A DNA stretch of 64,000 nucleotides from Variovorax sp. OAS795 (GCF_040546685.1 NZ_JBEPOH010000001.1:3162001-3226000), one strand, 5' to 3'. Shown: positions 1-7,929, counted from the stretch's first letter. Translations and numbers: made by a program. Notes: generated from the sequence alone by a model not told the origin.

Positions 1-146
1 GCACCGTCGCGCTAGTTCGGGTGCGGCGCGCATCTGCCAGGCCGAACGTGATGGCGCCCTTCCGTAGATGACGCTCATCGACGCCTCTTGCAGCGGTTTC
101 TCTGCCGGTTCGTCCCGGGGAATGGCCGACCCTCGGAGGGGCGAAT

Positions 147-198
147 CCGGTTTGGGTTCGGGGAAAGCCTGATTTCCTAATCGGGGGTCCCAAACCGG
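147..198. repeat. 10-bp perfect inverted repeat
   Basis: CCGGTTTGGG at 147-156 is matched by its exact complement CCCAAACCGG at 189-198. The spacer contains most of the left arm of the larger inverted repeat that pairs with 427-457, so two alternative foldings are possible. No T-run follows, so it is not a classic terminator. Confidence 0.75.
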
Positions 199-457
199 CC
201 GCGAACCCCCGTGGCGCCTGGCGCTGAGCAGGTTAGGTTTCACCCTGATCTGACCTAACCTGAAACCTAATTTTTTCCTAAGTTGTTGATCTATATAGGG
301 ATTTGTTTTCCGGAAGATCAGAGTCGACAACCCTGATCTGGTTAGGTTCAGATTAGGAAAAAATCAGGTTTCTCAAAACAGCCGAAACCCGCATGGATAA
401 AGGCTTTGCGGGGTGTTTGGGCATGTCGATTAGGAAGATCAGGCTTTCCCCGAACCC
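154..457. repeat. Long nested inverted repeat, MITE-like
   Basis: The outer arms are 154-183 and 427-457. They are reverse complements over 30 bases with a single extra base in the right arm. Inside them, 262-281 and 353-372 are reverse complements over 20 bases with one mismatch (GAAACCTAATTTTTTCCTAA against GAAACCTGATTTTTTCCTAA). The whole can fold into one long interrupted hairpin of about 300 nt. No ORF, transposase or flanking target duplication was found. A non-autonomous mobile element, a structured RNA or an origin-like site are all possible. Confidence 0.7.
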
Positions 458-603
458 TTACCGGAATTTTGGAGCGGAGCAACTGACGGCGCGCGACCAC
501 ATGTCCGCGCGGATTTGGCGGACAACAAACAACCAACTGAACCGGCGCGAAGACTAGGATGACGCGGGTGCTTGGAGGCAAGCAGATAGCCCCTTGTCGC
601 TTG

Positions 604-999
604 TCAGATTGGCCGCACCTCGAAGTACGCCTCATTGGTGTCGCCCAGATCTCGGAAGCCTGCGGTCCTGGCCGCGTCGAAGGCCTTGATCCATCGGCTG
701 GCCAGCGCCACCTCGTGCTTCGCAAGGTCGCTTTCACCAGACTCGCTCGCGTTCTGAAAAGCCCGGAGCGCGAGTACCACGTCATCGCCCAGTTGCCGAT
801 CGAGCTCGCGCCGGAAGCGCTGTTCCGCGACCTTCAGCGCGTCGACGGCCGGGTAGTCCACCAAGCGCACCCTGTAGGTCACCCGGTGCACGGGCTCGAC
901 GTCTTCGAAGCGGAATGGTGCATCTTCCTCGTGCGTGGCTAGATCCGCAGTGATCGCCTTGACCTGCACGTTCGGGGCGAAAAGTTCAGCTTGGGTCAT
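604..999 (-). CDS. Conserved-looking hypothetical protein, third gene of a LexA-linked operon
   Basis: A 131-aa soluble protein with no signal peptide or membrane segment. I do not recognise a family. It has a charged, probably helical middle (residues about 45-110) and a tail ending in EAYFEVRPI. Its start overlaps the end of the preceding gene by 14 nt, which suggests translational coupling in a three-gene minus-strand operon. That operon begins just downstream of a LexA box at 1612-1627. Amino-acid composition and frame use fit a real gene better than the opposing plus-strand frame. Function unknown; an SOS-induced role is inferred only from position. Confidence 0.6.
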   Translation of the reverse strand: MTQAELFAPNVQVKAITADLATHEEDAPFRFEDVEPVHRVTYRVRLVDYPAVDALKVAEQRFRRELDRQLGDDVVLALRAFQNASESGESDLAKHEVALASRWIKAFDAARTAGFRDLGDTNEAYFEVRPI

Positions 1000-1333
1000 G
1001 GTTCGAATTCACAGCGTTCTGAAGCAATTGCAGAGAAAGGGATCCAGGCAGGCTGTGAACCTCGCAGTACCAGACCTGGTAGCACCACCGTCCGCCGACT
1101 TGTTCGGTTCCCGCGAAGCTGATGGTGTCGAGTGCGCACGCGACCACCTCGGGCCGCCACAGGAGGCCGATCGGCGGCGCTACATCACCGGGCCCCGAAC
1201 TCCACAAGCCGAGTTGCATCCGTCCTTCCACCGGCCGCAGCGTCAGCATCCCGGACAGCCACGGCTGGTCCACAAACTCCCGCTTGCTCAACAAGGTGCC
1301 GCCGCGGTATCGGCGACGCATCCTGACTCTCAT
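986..1333 (-). CDS. Hypothetical protein, second gene of a LexA-linked operon
   Basis: A 115-aa protein with a basic N-terminus (MRVRMRRRYRGG) and a Trp-rich, probably beta-rich body (LGLWSSGPGDV, GLLWRPEVVACALD, WCYQVWYCEV). I do not recognise the family. Its ATG overlaps the stop of the upstream 81-aa gene as ATGA, and its own end overlaps the next gene by 14 nt. This tight packing is the best evidence that all three are real and co-translated. No catalytic motif is visible. The pattern of Trp and Gly residues would suit a small binding domain, but that is a guess. Confidence 0.55.
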   Translation of the reverse strand: MRVRMRRRYRGGTLLSKREFVDQPWLSGMLTLRPVEGRMQLGLWSSGPGDVAPPIGLLWRPEVVACALDTISFAGTEQVGGRWCYQVWYCEVHSLPGSLSLQLLQNAVNSNHDPS

Positions 1334-1575
1334 AGGAGCTCACTGTCGGCCTTGGGCGGCTTGGGCAGCAGGCCCGGAATCCCGTGCATCACTGCACGGA
1401 TGTGGTCGCCCGCGTTTCGATCCACGTCGCCATACAGGTCCCCGATCCTCGCGCAGCGGCCCGACACCAGATCTGCGAAGTCGAGCAATGTCGGGCGGAG
1501 TGGCTCGCCTGCGGCAAGCTCTCCTGCTCGTCGCGCCATCTGGGCGATCTCTTCTTCGATGGGAGGCTCGGGCAT
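1330..1575 (-). CDS. Small hypothetical protein, first gene of a LexA-linked operon
   Basis: An 81-aa acidic protein starting MPEPPIEEEIAQMARRAG. The N-terminal half looks helical and the C-terminal tail is Pro/Lys-rich. It is the promoter-proximal gene of the operon 1575-604. The LexA box at 1612-1627 lies 37 bp upstream of the ATG, where bound LexA would block the promoter. No good Shine-Dalgarno is visible before this ATG, so the start is uncertain. I do not recognise the family. Confidence 0.5.
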   Translation of the reverse strand: MPEPPIEEEIAQMARRAGELAAGEPLRPTLLDFADLVSGRCARIGDLYGDVDRNAGDHIRAVMHGIPGLLPKPPKADSELL

Positions 1576-1611
1576 GGGGTCTTCGGAGGTCAGGCGGCTA
1601 GCACTTTTGTG

Positions 1612-1627
1612 CTGTACAAATATACAG
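1612..1627. promoter_or_regulatory. LexA (SOS) operator
   Basis: CTGTACAAATATACAG matches the LexA consensus CTGT-N8-ACAG exactly, with the expected AT-rich centre and TA-like flanks. It sits between the minus-strand operon starting at 1575 and the plus-strand small gene starting at 1649, so one site could repress both directions. This is the classical gamma/betaproteobacterial SOS box form. Confidence 0.8.
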
Positions 1628-1648
1628 TATTTTGCATGGAATGCCAGT

Positions 1649-1831
1649 ATGCAAAGCGCTCCTTCATCAACGTGGATCGCCGCCTGCGCGCAGCGTCTTC
1701 AGCAGCAGTGGCATACCGTCGATCCTCGCGACCTAGAAGATGTAGCGCGCGATCTGTGGAGCGACGAGCGGATCGACGCCGCCGGACGAAGCTGCGGTGG
1801 ATTGGCCGAGGCCAATCTCCGAGTGCCGTAA
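1649..1831 (+). CDS. Small protein divergent from the SOS-linked operon, possibly frameshifted
   Basis: A 60-aa reading frame beginning 21 bp after the LexA box. The first 40 residues (including TWIAACAQRLQQQW and VDPRDLEDVARDLW) form a plausible amphipathic helical protein and look like a small conserved protein I vaguely recall from Burkholderiales. The last 18 residues look random. In the +1 frame from about 1770 the DNA reads TPPDEAAVDWPRPIS, which looks like a better ending. A one-base frameshift near 1768-1771 is therefore possible. The upstream ribosome site is weak. Function unknown. Confidence 0.45.
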   Translation: MQSAPSSTWIAACAQRLQQQWHTVDPRDLEDVARDLWSDERIDAAGRSCGGLAEANLRVP

Positions 1832-1954
1832 ATCGCCCCAGCTACAAGGCTCCTCGACGTGTTTCATCATCAGAGCGCGGATGTCCGGCGCATGAGAATT
1901 TGCCGATCCCGCAGCACAGCATCAGGCCGACGAGGCCGGCGCTACATTTAGCTG

Positions 1955-2680
1955 ATGCCCGCAGAAGAATTTGTATCGCCTGTCCGCACCGCCAGCTTGA
2001 CCTTGGCTAGCGCGCTAAGTATCGCGACGGCACTCATGGCCGTTGGTGCTGTCACCCTCCATGTCATGGGGGAGTCATCACATCGGGCCTACCTCCAGTT
2101 TTGGGGTGTCGACGCTGGGGCTTTTCCCAAATCCACTGATTGGTTGTTGATCAACGGGTACCACGGTCTGGCGAACCGCTCAGCGCTTGCTCTCCTTGCG
2201 ATCGTTCAAAACCTAGGGTGGTGGGTGGCCGCTACGGTCGCAACTGCGCTCTATCTTTTCGTTCTGCTTTCCCCAACGGGCACAAGCTCTGGCGTCTTGC
2301 CGAAATGGCTGGCCAAGCGTCCTGCCTGGTGTCAACGCTTGGTGCGATACCTGCAAGGTGCCTTCTTGGCTACCGCGATCATCCCGGTTGTCCTCCTCAT
2401 CTGGACCGCCGTGCTGGTGTCTCCTGCCCTCATAGGCGAAGCAAATGGTAAAGCGCATGCCGAGCGGGAGGCTGCGGAGTTCAAGAAGGGCTGCGAGACG
2501 TCTAAGTACCCGTGTGTCGAAGTTAAGAAGGGAGGCGAAGCACTGGGCTCGGGGTTTGTGCTGGAGGGGTCGCCTTCGTATATCGCAATCTTTGATGTGC
2601 GACTGCAGCGCGCTCGGGTCATTCCGCGCGACGGTGTTGAGCTCATCTCAGGTAAGCCAATCGCGCTGCCAAAACCCTAG
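1955..2680 (+). CDS. Hypothetical inner-membrane protein
   Basis: A 241-aa protein with three likely membrane segments: about residues 12-38 (a long Ala/Leu-rich stretch ending before HVMGESSH), 75-107 and 133-158. A soluble C-terminal part of about 80 residues follows, with a possible disulfide pair in KGCETSKYPCVEV. Lower GC than the neighbouring chromosomal genes suggests acquired DNA. The nearest gene, at 2746, is convergent. I do not recognise the family; a phage-defence or stress-related membrane protein is possible but unsupported. Confidence 0.65.
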   Translation: MPAEEFVSPVRTASLTLASALSIATALMAVGAVTLHVMGESSHRAYLQFWGVDAGAFPKSTDWLLINGYHGLANRSALALLAIVQNLGWWVAATVATALYLFVLLSPTGTSSGVLPKWLAKRPAWCQRLVRYLQGAFLATAIIPVVLLIWTAVLVSPALIGEANGKAHAEREAAEFKKGCETSKYPCVEVKKGGEALGSGFVLEGSPSYIAIFDVRLQRARVIPRDGVELISGKPIALPKP

Positions 2681-2745
2681 GCTCCAGTGGTTGTGAACTC
2701 GCGTAGGCCAATTCGCATGATGAGTTCAGCTAGCAGGGCGCCCGC

Positions 2746-3702
2746 TCAAGGTTTGAGTCTTGTGCCGGTGGTCGCGCTCTGTTGCTGAGGAGAAATCACT
2801 TGGGAGAGCTCTGAGATCACCTTGAGCAATGCATGGTGGGCATGAAGTGCGTCGGACGCACTTACTGCAACTTCTCCATACCGCACAGCTGGCTTGCAGT
2901 CGATGGTTGCGAGTGCCGTGGTCGTGAGCACCACACCAAGTTTCTCCGTGACCAACTTGCCGATCACGGGTATGTTGTGGCCGACTTTGTCCCTGGGATA
3001 GGCGTGACCAGTGCGAGCGAGTAGCCCCTTGAAGACCTTCTCCGCGCATTGTGCGGTGTCCCAGCGAGCTTGATTGGCCCCCTGCCTCTCCAAAAGAGCA
3101 TTGACGCTGGACTTGTAGTCTTGCCGGGCTTGGTGAAGCAGGTCGTTGCCAGTGGCCTTGTCGAGCCAATATATGGCGTCTGCTCCCAAGAGGAACGTGT
3201 CTTGAATGATCTTGCAGTCTTGATCGGAGAGTCGAGCCGCGTAGGCGGGGGTTAGCGAATCGATCGACGAAAGCAAATTGTGGGTCGCCGGCCCATGCAG
3301 GCCAAGCGCAATGCCATGGTGGGCCAAGTTACGGTCCACAAAAAACTCCAACGTGCCGTAGTAGCGCGGTAGCCGGAGCCGCCAGTGGATTCCTGCCATC
3401 TCGAAGACGATGCTTCCCGGAGAAGGATCAACCTTCGTGCGATCGCCATAGACGAGTTCGAACCAGTCGCCAATTCGAAGATAGATGTCCTCTGGACAGA
3501 ACGGAGGGCGAGGGGAGTGACGAGCAGGCATCACATTGCCCGAGATCCCGAATGCCCTCGAGACCATGGTGATCGCTTGAAAATCTCGATGAGGGACAGG
3601 TATGTTGCAGTGACCGAAGTGAGCGTCAAGCGAAAGCATCATTCGCTCGAACTCATCGGCCGTCGTCGGTTTGGAGGGCCACGTCCAATCTTGAGGCGTC
3701 AT
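2746..3702 (-). CDS. Hypothetical protein with HEPN-like C-terminal region
   Basis: A 318-aa soluble protein. The first half carries aromatic stretches (GIHWRLRLPRYYGTLEFFVD). Residues about 195-265 run as an alpha-helical segment with AEKVFKGLLARTGHAYPRDKV followed by GHNIPVIGKLV, which resembles HEPN domains where a conserved acidic-Lys pair and a GH(N/D) turn occur. The assignment is weak and made by eye; the canonical Rx4-6H RNase motif is not clear. The gene is AT-richer than its neighbours. A perfect 12-bp-arm palindrome lies 32 bp upstream of the ATG and could be its operator. Confidence 0.55.
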   Translation of the reverse strand: MTPQDWTWPSKPTTADEFERMMLSLDAHFGHCNIPVPHRDFQAITMVSRAFGISGNVMPARHSPRPPFCPEDIYLRIGDWFELVYGDRTKVDPSPGSIVFEMAGIHWRLRLPRYYGTLEFFVDRNLAHHGIALGLHGPATHNLLSSIDSLTPAYAARLSDQDCKIIQDTFLLGADAIYWLDKATGNDLLHQARQDYKSSVNALLERQGANQARWDTAQCAEKVFKGLLARTGHAYPRDKVGHNIPVIGKLVTEKLGVVLTTTALATIDCKPAVRYGEVAVSASDALHAHHALLKVISELSQVISPQQQSATTGTRLKP

Positions 3703-3734
3703 GGGATCATGATGCCATGGGGAGCCAGAACACT

Positions 3735-3760
3735 GGATATTTGGCAGTTGCCAAATATCC
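3735..3760. promoter_or_regulatory. Palindromic operator candidate
   Basis: GGATATTTGGCA at 3735-3746 and its exact complement TGCCAAATATCC at 3749-3760 flank a GT centre. The site is 32 bp upstream of the minus-strand start at 3702, the usual place for a repressor site. No U-tract follows on either strand at terminator distance. No repressor gene is adjacent in the window. Confidence 0.55.
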
Positions 3761-3774
3761 CGCCCAAAAAGTAA

Positions 3775-3805
3775 AAAGCCCGCTACAAAGAATGTAGCGG
3801 GCTTT
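3775..3805 (-). terminator. Rho-independent terminator of tRNA-Asn
   Basis: A 12-bp perfect stem, AAAGCCCGCTAC with GTAGCGGGCTTT around an 8-nt loop. On the minus strand it is followed by CTTTTTAC-type T-rich sequence. It lies 22 bp past the 3' end of the tRNA-Asn gene on the same strand. Confidence 0.85.
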
Positions 3806-3827
3806 CCAGAGGCCTTGCGGCTTGTAG

Positions 3828-3903
3828 TGGCTCCTCGACCTGGGCTCGAACCAGGGACCTACGGATTAACAGTCCGGCGCTCTACCAACTGAGCTATCGA
3901 GGA
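3828..3903 (-). tRNA. tRNA-Asn (GTT)
   Basis: The minus strand folds as a standard 76-nt cloverleaf: acceptor stem TCCTCGA with TCGAGGA, D-arm GCTCAGTTGGTAGAGC, anticodon loop CTGTTAA with anticodon GTT, T-arm CCTGGTTCGAGCCCAGG, and an encoded discriminator G plus CCA. The 3' end faces the AT-rich accessory segment at 1-3.8 kb, the usual geometry for integration into a tRNA 3' end. Confidence 0.97.
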
Positions 3904-3993
3904 ACAAGCCTCAGATTATAGCGTGGTTTTTTTGGCGTTTTGAAGGGGCCGATGCGGCCGGAATAAATTTCTGGAAAATTTTTGGGCTCGTGC

Positions 3994-6150
3994 TCAGAGC
4001 GACACGCTCAGCCCGAGGCGCAGCGTGCGCGGCGCGCCGGGAAAGAGGTACACGTGGCCGAACTGGTAGGGCGATTCCTTCCAGTAGCGGCGGTCGAAGA
4101 GGTTGTCGATGGCAAGGCTCCAGCTTGTCTGCACGCCACGCATCCTGGTGTCGTAGCGCAGCACCGCATCGACGCGCGTCCATGAGGGCAGGGCGATGGA
4201 ACCGTCGGGCAGCACGTTGCGCCGGCCTTCGTGCGACAGCTGTCCCAGGAGTTCGAGGCCTGGCACCGACGCCACGCGGTAGCCGGCCTGCGCACGCAGC
4301 ACCTGCTTGGGCACATTGGTGGGCGACTGTCCGTTGGTCGCCGGCTCGGCGGTGCTGCCGCGGCGCTTGGCATCGATCAGCGTGACGCTGCCGCCAAGGC
4401 GCCATGGTCCCGTGTTCCATTGCGCGCCGGCTTCGAGCCCGCGGTGCACCGCGCTGCCGTCGTAGCGCGCGTCGCAGGGAGTGGTGCCGAGCCGGTTGCA
4501 GGCATCGAGGTTCGTCATGGGGCGCTTGATGTCGAACCATGCGAGCTGCCAGCTGAAAGCCTCGCTGCCGCCCTTGAGGCCCAATTCCCACTGGCGCGAT
4601 GTCAGCGCGGGCAATGCCTCGCCAGCGTTGGTGTACTGCGAACTCTTGTTGGGAACCACCTGTGATTCGACACCCTTGCCCCAGCTCGCGTAGGCCAGGA
4701 GGCCGGGCTGGATGGCGTAGCTCGCAGCGATCCATGGCGTGGTGAGGCCGTCCTTGTAGCCGGTGGGGCGCGTGCCGTCGGTGCGGATGCTGTCGCGGTC
4801 CAGCCGCGTATGGCGCACGCCGAGCCAGGTCGTGAAGCGGCTGTTCCATCGGATGGCGTCCTGCACCGTGAGCTCGGTCGAACGCTCGTCGCGGTGGGTG
4901 TTGGCGTCCGTCAGCGTGGGGTCCGGCGGCACCACGGCCGTGGCCCACACGTTGCCGGTGCCGACATAGTTGTAGGCCTGGTCCTGGAAGCGGTTGCGCA
5001 CACGGCTCGCGAGCAGGCCGAATCCCAGTTCGTGCTTCACGCTGCCGGTCATCACGGTGCCCTTGAGGTTCAGGCTGCCGGCGGTTTGGGTGCGCCGTTC
5101 GTTCTCGCTTCGAAAGTCATAGAAGTCGAAGGTGCCGTCGGAGCAATAGCGGTCGTAGTTGCCCTCGGCGCCGCATCCGAAGGCATACGCCAGGCGGTCG
5201 TCGGTCTTGAGGCGCTGTTGGCCGATCTGCGCGCTCCAGCGCCAGTCGGCGTTGAGCGCCTGGCTGAAGCGCACGCTGCCGGTGAGCGCATTGAATTCCG
5301 AGGGCTGCGACCACGGCTGGTTGTTGAGGTTGATCTTCGGATCGACCGGCGCGGGCAGCGCGCTGCCCAGCAGGCTGAAGCCGTTCTGGCTCGGCTGCGT
5401 CTTGTGGCTGCGCTCGATCTCGAACTCGAGCACCGAATCGCGCGTGATGCGCCAGTCGCCGGCGAGCGAAAACAGGTTGCGGTTGCCGTCCAGGTTGTGG
5501 GTGAGCGGCTTGAGGTTTTCGTTCGCCACGTTGAGCCGATAGCCGAACTCGCGCTCCGCGCCGAAGCGCCCGCCCAGATCGAGCGCGCCGAGCATGCTGC
5601 CGCGGCTGGTGGTTTCCAGCCGCAGCGTGCGCAGGTCCTGCTCGGTCGCCCGCTTGACCACGTAGTTGACCAGCCCGCCCGGCGCGCTGGTGCCGGCCTG
5701 GATGCCGCTGGTGCCGCGCAAGATCTCGACGCGTTCCTTGTTGTCGAGCGGAATCGAGGTTTCCGCGCTGATCGGCAAGCCTTCGCGCCGGTAGTTGAAG
5801 CGGTTGTCCAGCACGAAGCCGCGCACCGTCAGGTAGTCCCAGTAGCCGGCCGAGTTGTAGGCATCGGTCACCGAGGAATCGAACTGCGTGAGATCCGCAA
5901 GGCGGCGTGCGCCGCTCGCGCGAAGCTGCGCGCTGTCGATCACCGTGGCCGACAGCGGCAGCTCGCGCAGCGGCACATCGCCGAAGCCGCTCACCTCGGC
6001 TTGCGGTGCGGCATTGCTTTCGTTCACCGTGATGGCGGGCAGCTCTGTTTGCTGCGCCTGCGCCGCGCTGGCGGCAAGAAGCAAGGCGGCGGCCACTGCA
6101 TGCGAGATGGGCGACAGCGGCCGTGAGGGAGGGTGGATTCGTGTTGTCAT
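3994..6150 (-). CDS. TonB-dependent outer-membrane receptor in the thiamine operon
   Basis: A 718-aa outer-membrane receptor of the FhuA/FecA-like siderophore type. The ATG at 6150 is chosen because a signal peptide follows directly (AVAAALLLAASAAQAQ) and because it lies 10 bp after the thiE stop. After the signal come a short TonB-box-like region (TELPAITVNES), the plug domain with the usual ERVEILRGTSG motif, and a long beta-barrel with Trp/Tyr-rich strands. The C-terminus LRLGLSVSL lacks the usual terminal Phe but is otherwise barrel-like. By sequence it would be called a siderophore receptor. Its place as last gene of thiO-thiS-thiG-thiE suggests uptake of thiamine or a precursor; that is inference. 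Confidence 0.9.
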   Translation of the reverse strand: MTTRIHPPSRPLSPISHAVAAALLLAASAAQAQQTELPAITVNESNAAPQAEVSGFGDVPLRELPLSATVIDSAQLRASGARRLADLTQFDSSVTDAYNSAGYWDYLTVRGFVLDNRFNYRREGLPISAETSIPLDNKERVEILRGTSGIQAGTSAPGGLVNYVVKRATEQDLRTLRLETTSRGSMLGALDLGGRFGAEREFGYRLNVANENLKPLTHNLDGNRNLFSLAGDWRITRDSVLEFEIERSHKTQPSQNGFSLLGSALPAPVDPKINLNNQPWSQPSEFNALTGSVRFSQALNADWRWSAQIGQQRLKTDDRLAYAFGCGAEGNYDRYCSDGTFDFYDFRSENERRTQTAGSLNLKGTVMTGSVKHELGFGLLASRVRNRFQDQAYNYVGTGNVWATAVVPPDPTLTDANTHRDERSTELTVQDAIRWNSRFTTWLGVRHTRLDRDSIRTDGTRPTGYKDGLTTPWIAASYAIQPGLLAYASWGKGVESQVVPNKSSQYTNAGEALPALTSRQWELGLKGGSEAFSWQLAWFDIKRPMTNLDACNRLGTTPCDARYDGSAVHRGLEAGAQWNTGPWRLGGSVTLIDAKRRGSTAEPATNGQSPTNVPKQVLRAQAGYRVASVPGLELLGQLSHEGRRNVLPDGSIALPSWTRVDAVLRYDTRMRGVQTSWSLAIDNLFDRRYWKESPYQFGHVYLFPGAPRTLRLGLSVSL

Positions 6151-6160
6151 CTTGTTCTGT

Positions 6161-7093
6161 TCAGGCGGAAGCTGCGCCCACGGCGGCCATCCATTGCGCG
6201 GCCGTGGCCTCGGGGTCTTCTGCCGTGACCAACGCGCGCACCACGGCCACCGAGCCGACGCCCGTGGCAAGCACCTCGGGCAATCGCACCGCGTCGATAC
6301 CGCCGATGCCCACCTGCGGATAGCCGCGCAACAGGCGCGCATAGGCCGCGAGGCGTGCGACGCCCTGCGGGGCCGTCGCCATCTTCTTGAGGGTGGTCGG
6401 ATACACCGCGCCCATCGCGATGTAGCTTGGGCTCACTGCATCGGCGCGCACCATCTCGGCATAGCCGTGGGTGCTGACCCCAAGCCGCAGGCCCGCATCG
6501 CGAATCCGCCGGACCTGCTCGGGCGCAAGCGCATCGAGGTCTTCCTGGCCCAGGTGAACGCCGTAGGCACCGGCGGCGATGGCTGTTTGCCAATGGTCAT
6601 TGATGAAGAGAAGCGCACCCGTGCCGCGCACCGCGTCGACAGCCGCTTGCACTTCGCGTTCGATGGCCGATGCGTCGTCCGACTTGAAGCGCAACTGCAC
6701 GGTGGGAACGCCGGCGCGTGCCATGCGGCCGACCCATTGCGCATCGGGCAAGACGGCATACAGGCCGAGGCGCTCGGGGCAGGGTGCGAAGGCATCGTCG
6801 CGCGCGGTGGGCGGAAAGGGGCGCAGGCCGAAATCGGCCGGCGTCTCGGGCCATTGGTTCGCATCGAACGCGCCGGTGCGCACGGTCCGGGCCTGCCACG
6901 CGAGCGCGAGGCATTCGGCATCGATCTCGATGAAGCCGAGTGCCGAGCAGGCCTGCTTGGCGCCGCGATACACCGGATCGTCCGAAGAGAATCTGCCCGC
7001 CGAAATGGCTGCGGCCGTGATGGCGCCGAAGCGCAGCCCGTGGGCTGCGACGATGGCATGGGCTACGGCCCGAGGGTCGTTCGATGCGATCAT
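6161..7093 (-). CDS. thiE: Thiamine-phosphate synthase with N-terminal extension
   Basis: A 310-aa protein. The C-terminal 200 residues are ThiE, which joins HMP-PP and thiazole phosphate to make thiamine phosphate. Visible motifs are [26 protein letters not shown] and [13 protein letters not shown], then [15 protein letters not shown] near the end. In place of the common KTK motif it has TLKKMAT. The first 100 or so residues are an extra domain not present in the usual 210-aa ThiE (it begins [19 protein letters not shown]). The ATG overlaps the thiG stop as ATGA. The extension may relate to hydroxymethylpyrimidine kinase-type sequences, but I could not confirm that. Confidence 0.9.
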   Translation of the reverse strand: MIASNDPRAVAHAIVAAHGLRFGAITAAAISAGRFSSDDPVYRGAKQACSALGFIEIDAECLALAWQARTVRTGAFDANQWPETPADFGLRPFPPTARDDAFAPCPERLGLYAVLPDAQWVGRMARAGVPTVQLRFKSDDASAIEREVQAAVDAVRGTGALLFINDHWQTAIAAGAYGVHLGQEDLDALAPEQVRRIRDAGLRLGVSTHGYAEMVRADAVSPSYIAMGAVYPTTLKKMATAPQGVARLAAYARLLRGYPQVGIGGIDAVRLPEVLATGVGSVAVVRALVTAEDPEATAAQWMAAVGAASA

Positions 7094-7929
7094 GGTGCGT
7101 GATGCCAGAAGGGCGTGCCGAGCACCGGCGTGCTCGGCTGAGCGGAGTCCTGCGCGGCCATGGCGCCGGAACGATACGCGGCCCGGCCGGCCTGCACGGC
7201 CTCGGCGAAGGCGCCGGCCATCGACACCGGGTCTTGCGCGAGCGCCACCGCGGTATTGAGCAGAACGCCGTCGTAGCCCCATTCCATCACCTGGCAGGCA
7301 TGCGATGGCAGGCCGAGGCCCGCATCGACCAGCATCGGCACGCTCAACCGTTCGCGCAGCAGCTGCAGCGCGTAGGGGTTGACCGGGCCACGGCCGGTGC
7401 CGATGGGCGCGGCCCACGGCATGACGGCCTGGCAACCCACATCGACCAGCCGCTGGCACAGCACGAGGTCCTCGGTGCAATAGGGCAGCACCTGGAAGCC
7501 GTCGCGAATCAGCTGCGATGCGGCATCGACGAGGTTCAGGGTGTCGGGCTGCAGCGTGTAGTCGTCGCCGATGAGTTCGAGCTTGATCCACGGCGTGTCG
7601 AAGAGCTCGCGCGCCATCTGCGCCGTGGCGATCACTTCCTGCACGCTGTGGCAGCCGGCGGTGTTGGGCAGCACGGGCACCGCCAGGCGCCGCAACAGCT
7701 CCCAGAAGCCGTTGCCGCTGTCGCTCGCACCCGGACTCGCGGACTGCCGCCGCAGCGAAGCGGTCAGCATGGCGGGCTTCGCGCGCTTCACCGCGGCTTC
7801 GAGCAGGTCCGGCGAAGGGTAGCGCGCGGTGCCCAGCAGCAGGCGGCTTTGGAAGGTCTGGCCGTAGAGAACCAGCGGATCGCTGTCCGGCATGGAAGAA
7901 GTGGTTGTCATGGTGTGGGTCGTCTCCAT
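7090..7929 (-). CDS. thiG: Thiazole synthase ThiG
   Basis: A 279-aa TIM-barrel enzyme that forms the thiazole phosphate ring from deoxyxylulose phosphate, dehydroglycine and ThiS thiocarboxylate. Seen motifs are [28 protein letters not shown] with the Schiff-base lysine, [14 protein letters not shown], and the phosphate-binding [11 protein letters not shown] and GVLLNTAVA. Length fits the family with a slightly long N-terminus; ATGs at 7911 and 7893 are also possible starts. It follows thiS by 18 bp and overlaps thiE by 4 bp. Glycine oxidase ThiO upstream supplies dehydroglycine. Confidence 0.95.
   Translation of the reverse strand: METTHTMTTTSSMPDSDPLVLYGQTFQSRLLLGTARYPSPDLLEAAVKRAKPAMLTASLRRQSASPGASDSGNGFWELLRRLAVPVLPNTAGCHSVQEVIATAQMARELFDTPWIKLELIGDDYTLQPDTLNLVDAASQLIRDGFQVLPYCTEDLVLCQRLVDVGCQAVMPWAAPIGTGRGPVNPYALQLLRERLSVPMLVDAGLGLPSHACQVMEWGYDGVLLNTAVALAQDPVSMAGAFAEAVQAGRAAYRSGAMAAQDSAQPSTPVLGTPFWHHAP

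Larger units (their letters stand above)
1..603. other. Intergenic stretch with nested inverted repeats
   Basis: I see no convincing gene here. The stretch is AT-richer than most of the window and is dominated by inverted repeats between 147 and 457, listed separately. The short motif GGTTAGGTT and its complement recur several times between 230 and 350. The first 140 bases may be the edge of a gene lying outside the window, but I could not support a reading frame. This could be a non-autonomous mobile element or a replication or regulatory locus; the sequence alone does not decide. Confidence 0.5.

Noticed and set aside
4810..6126. A long plus-strand frame opposite the TonB receptor
   Set aside because: The translation is Val/Ala/Arg-rich with no motif, and the minus-strand frame is a clear receptor.
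6151..6342. Upstream in-frame start for the TonB receptor
   Set aside because: The added residues lie inside thiE and would bury the signal peptide.
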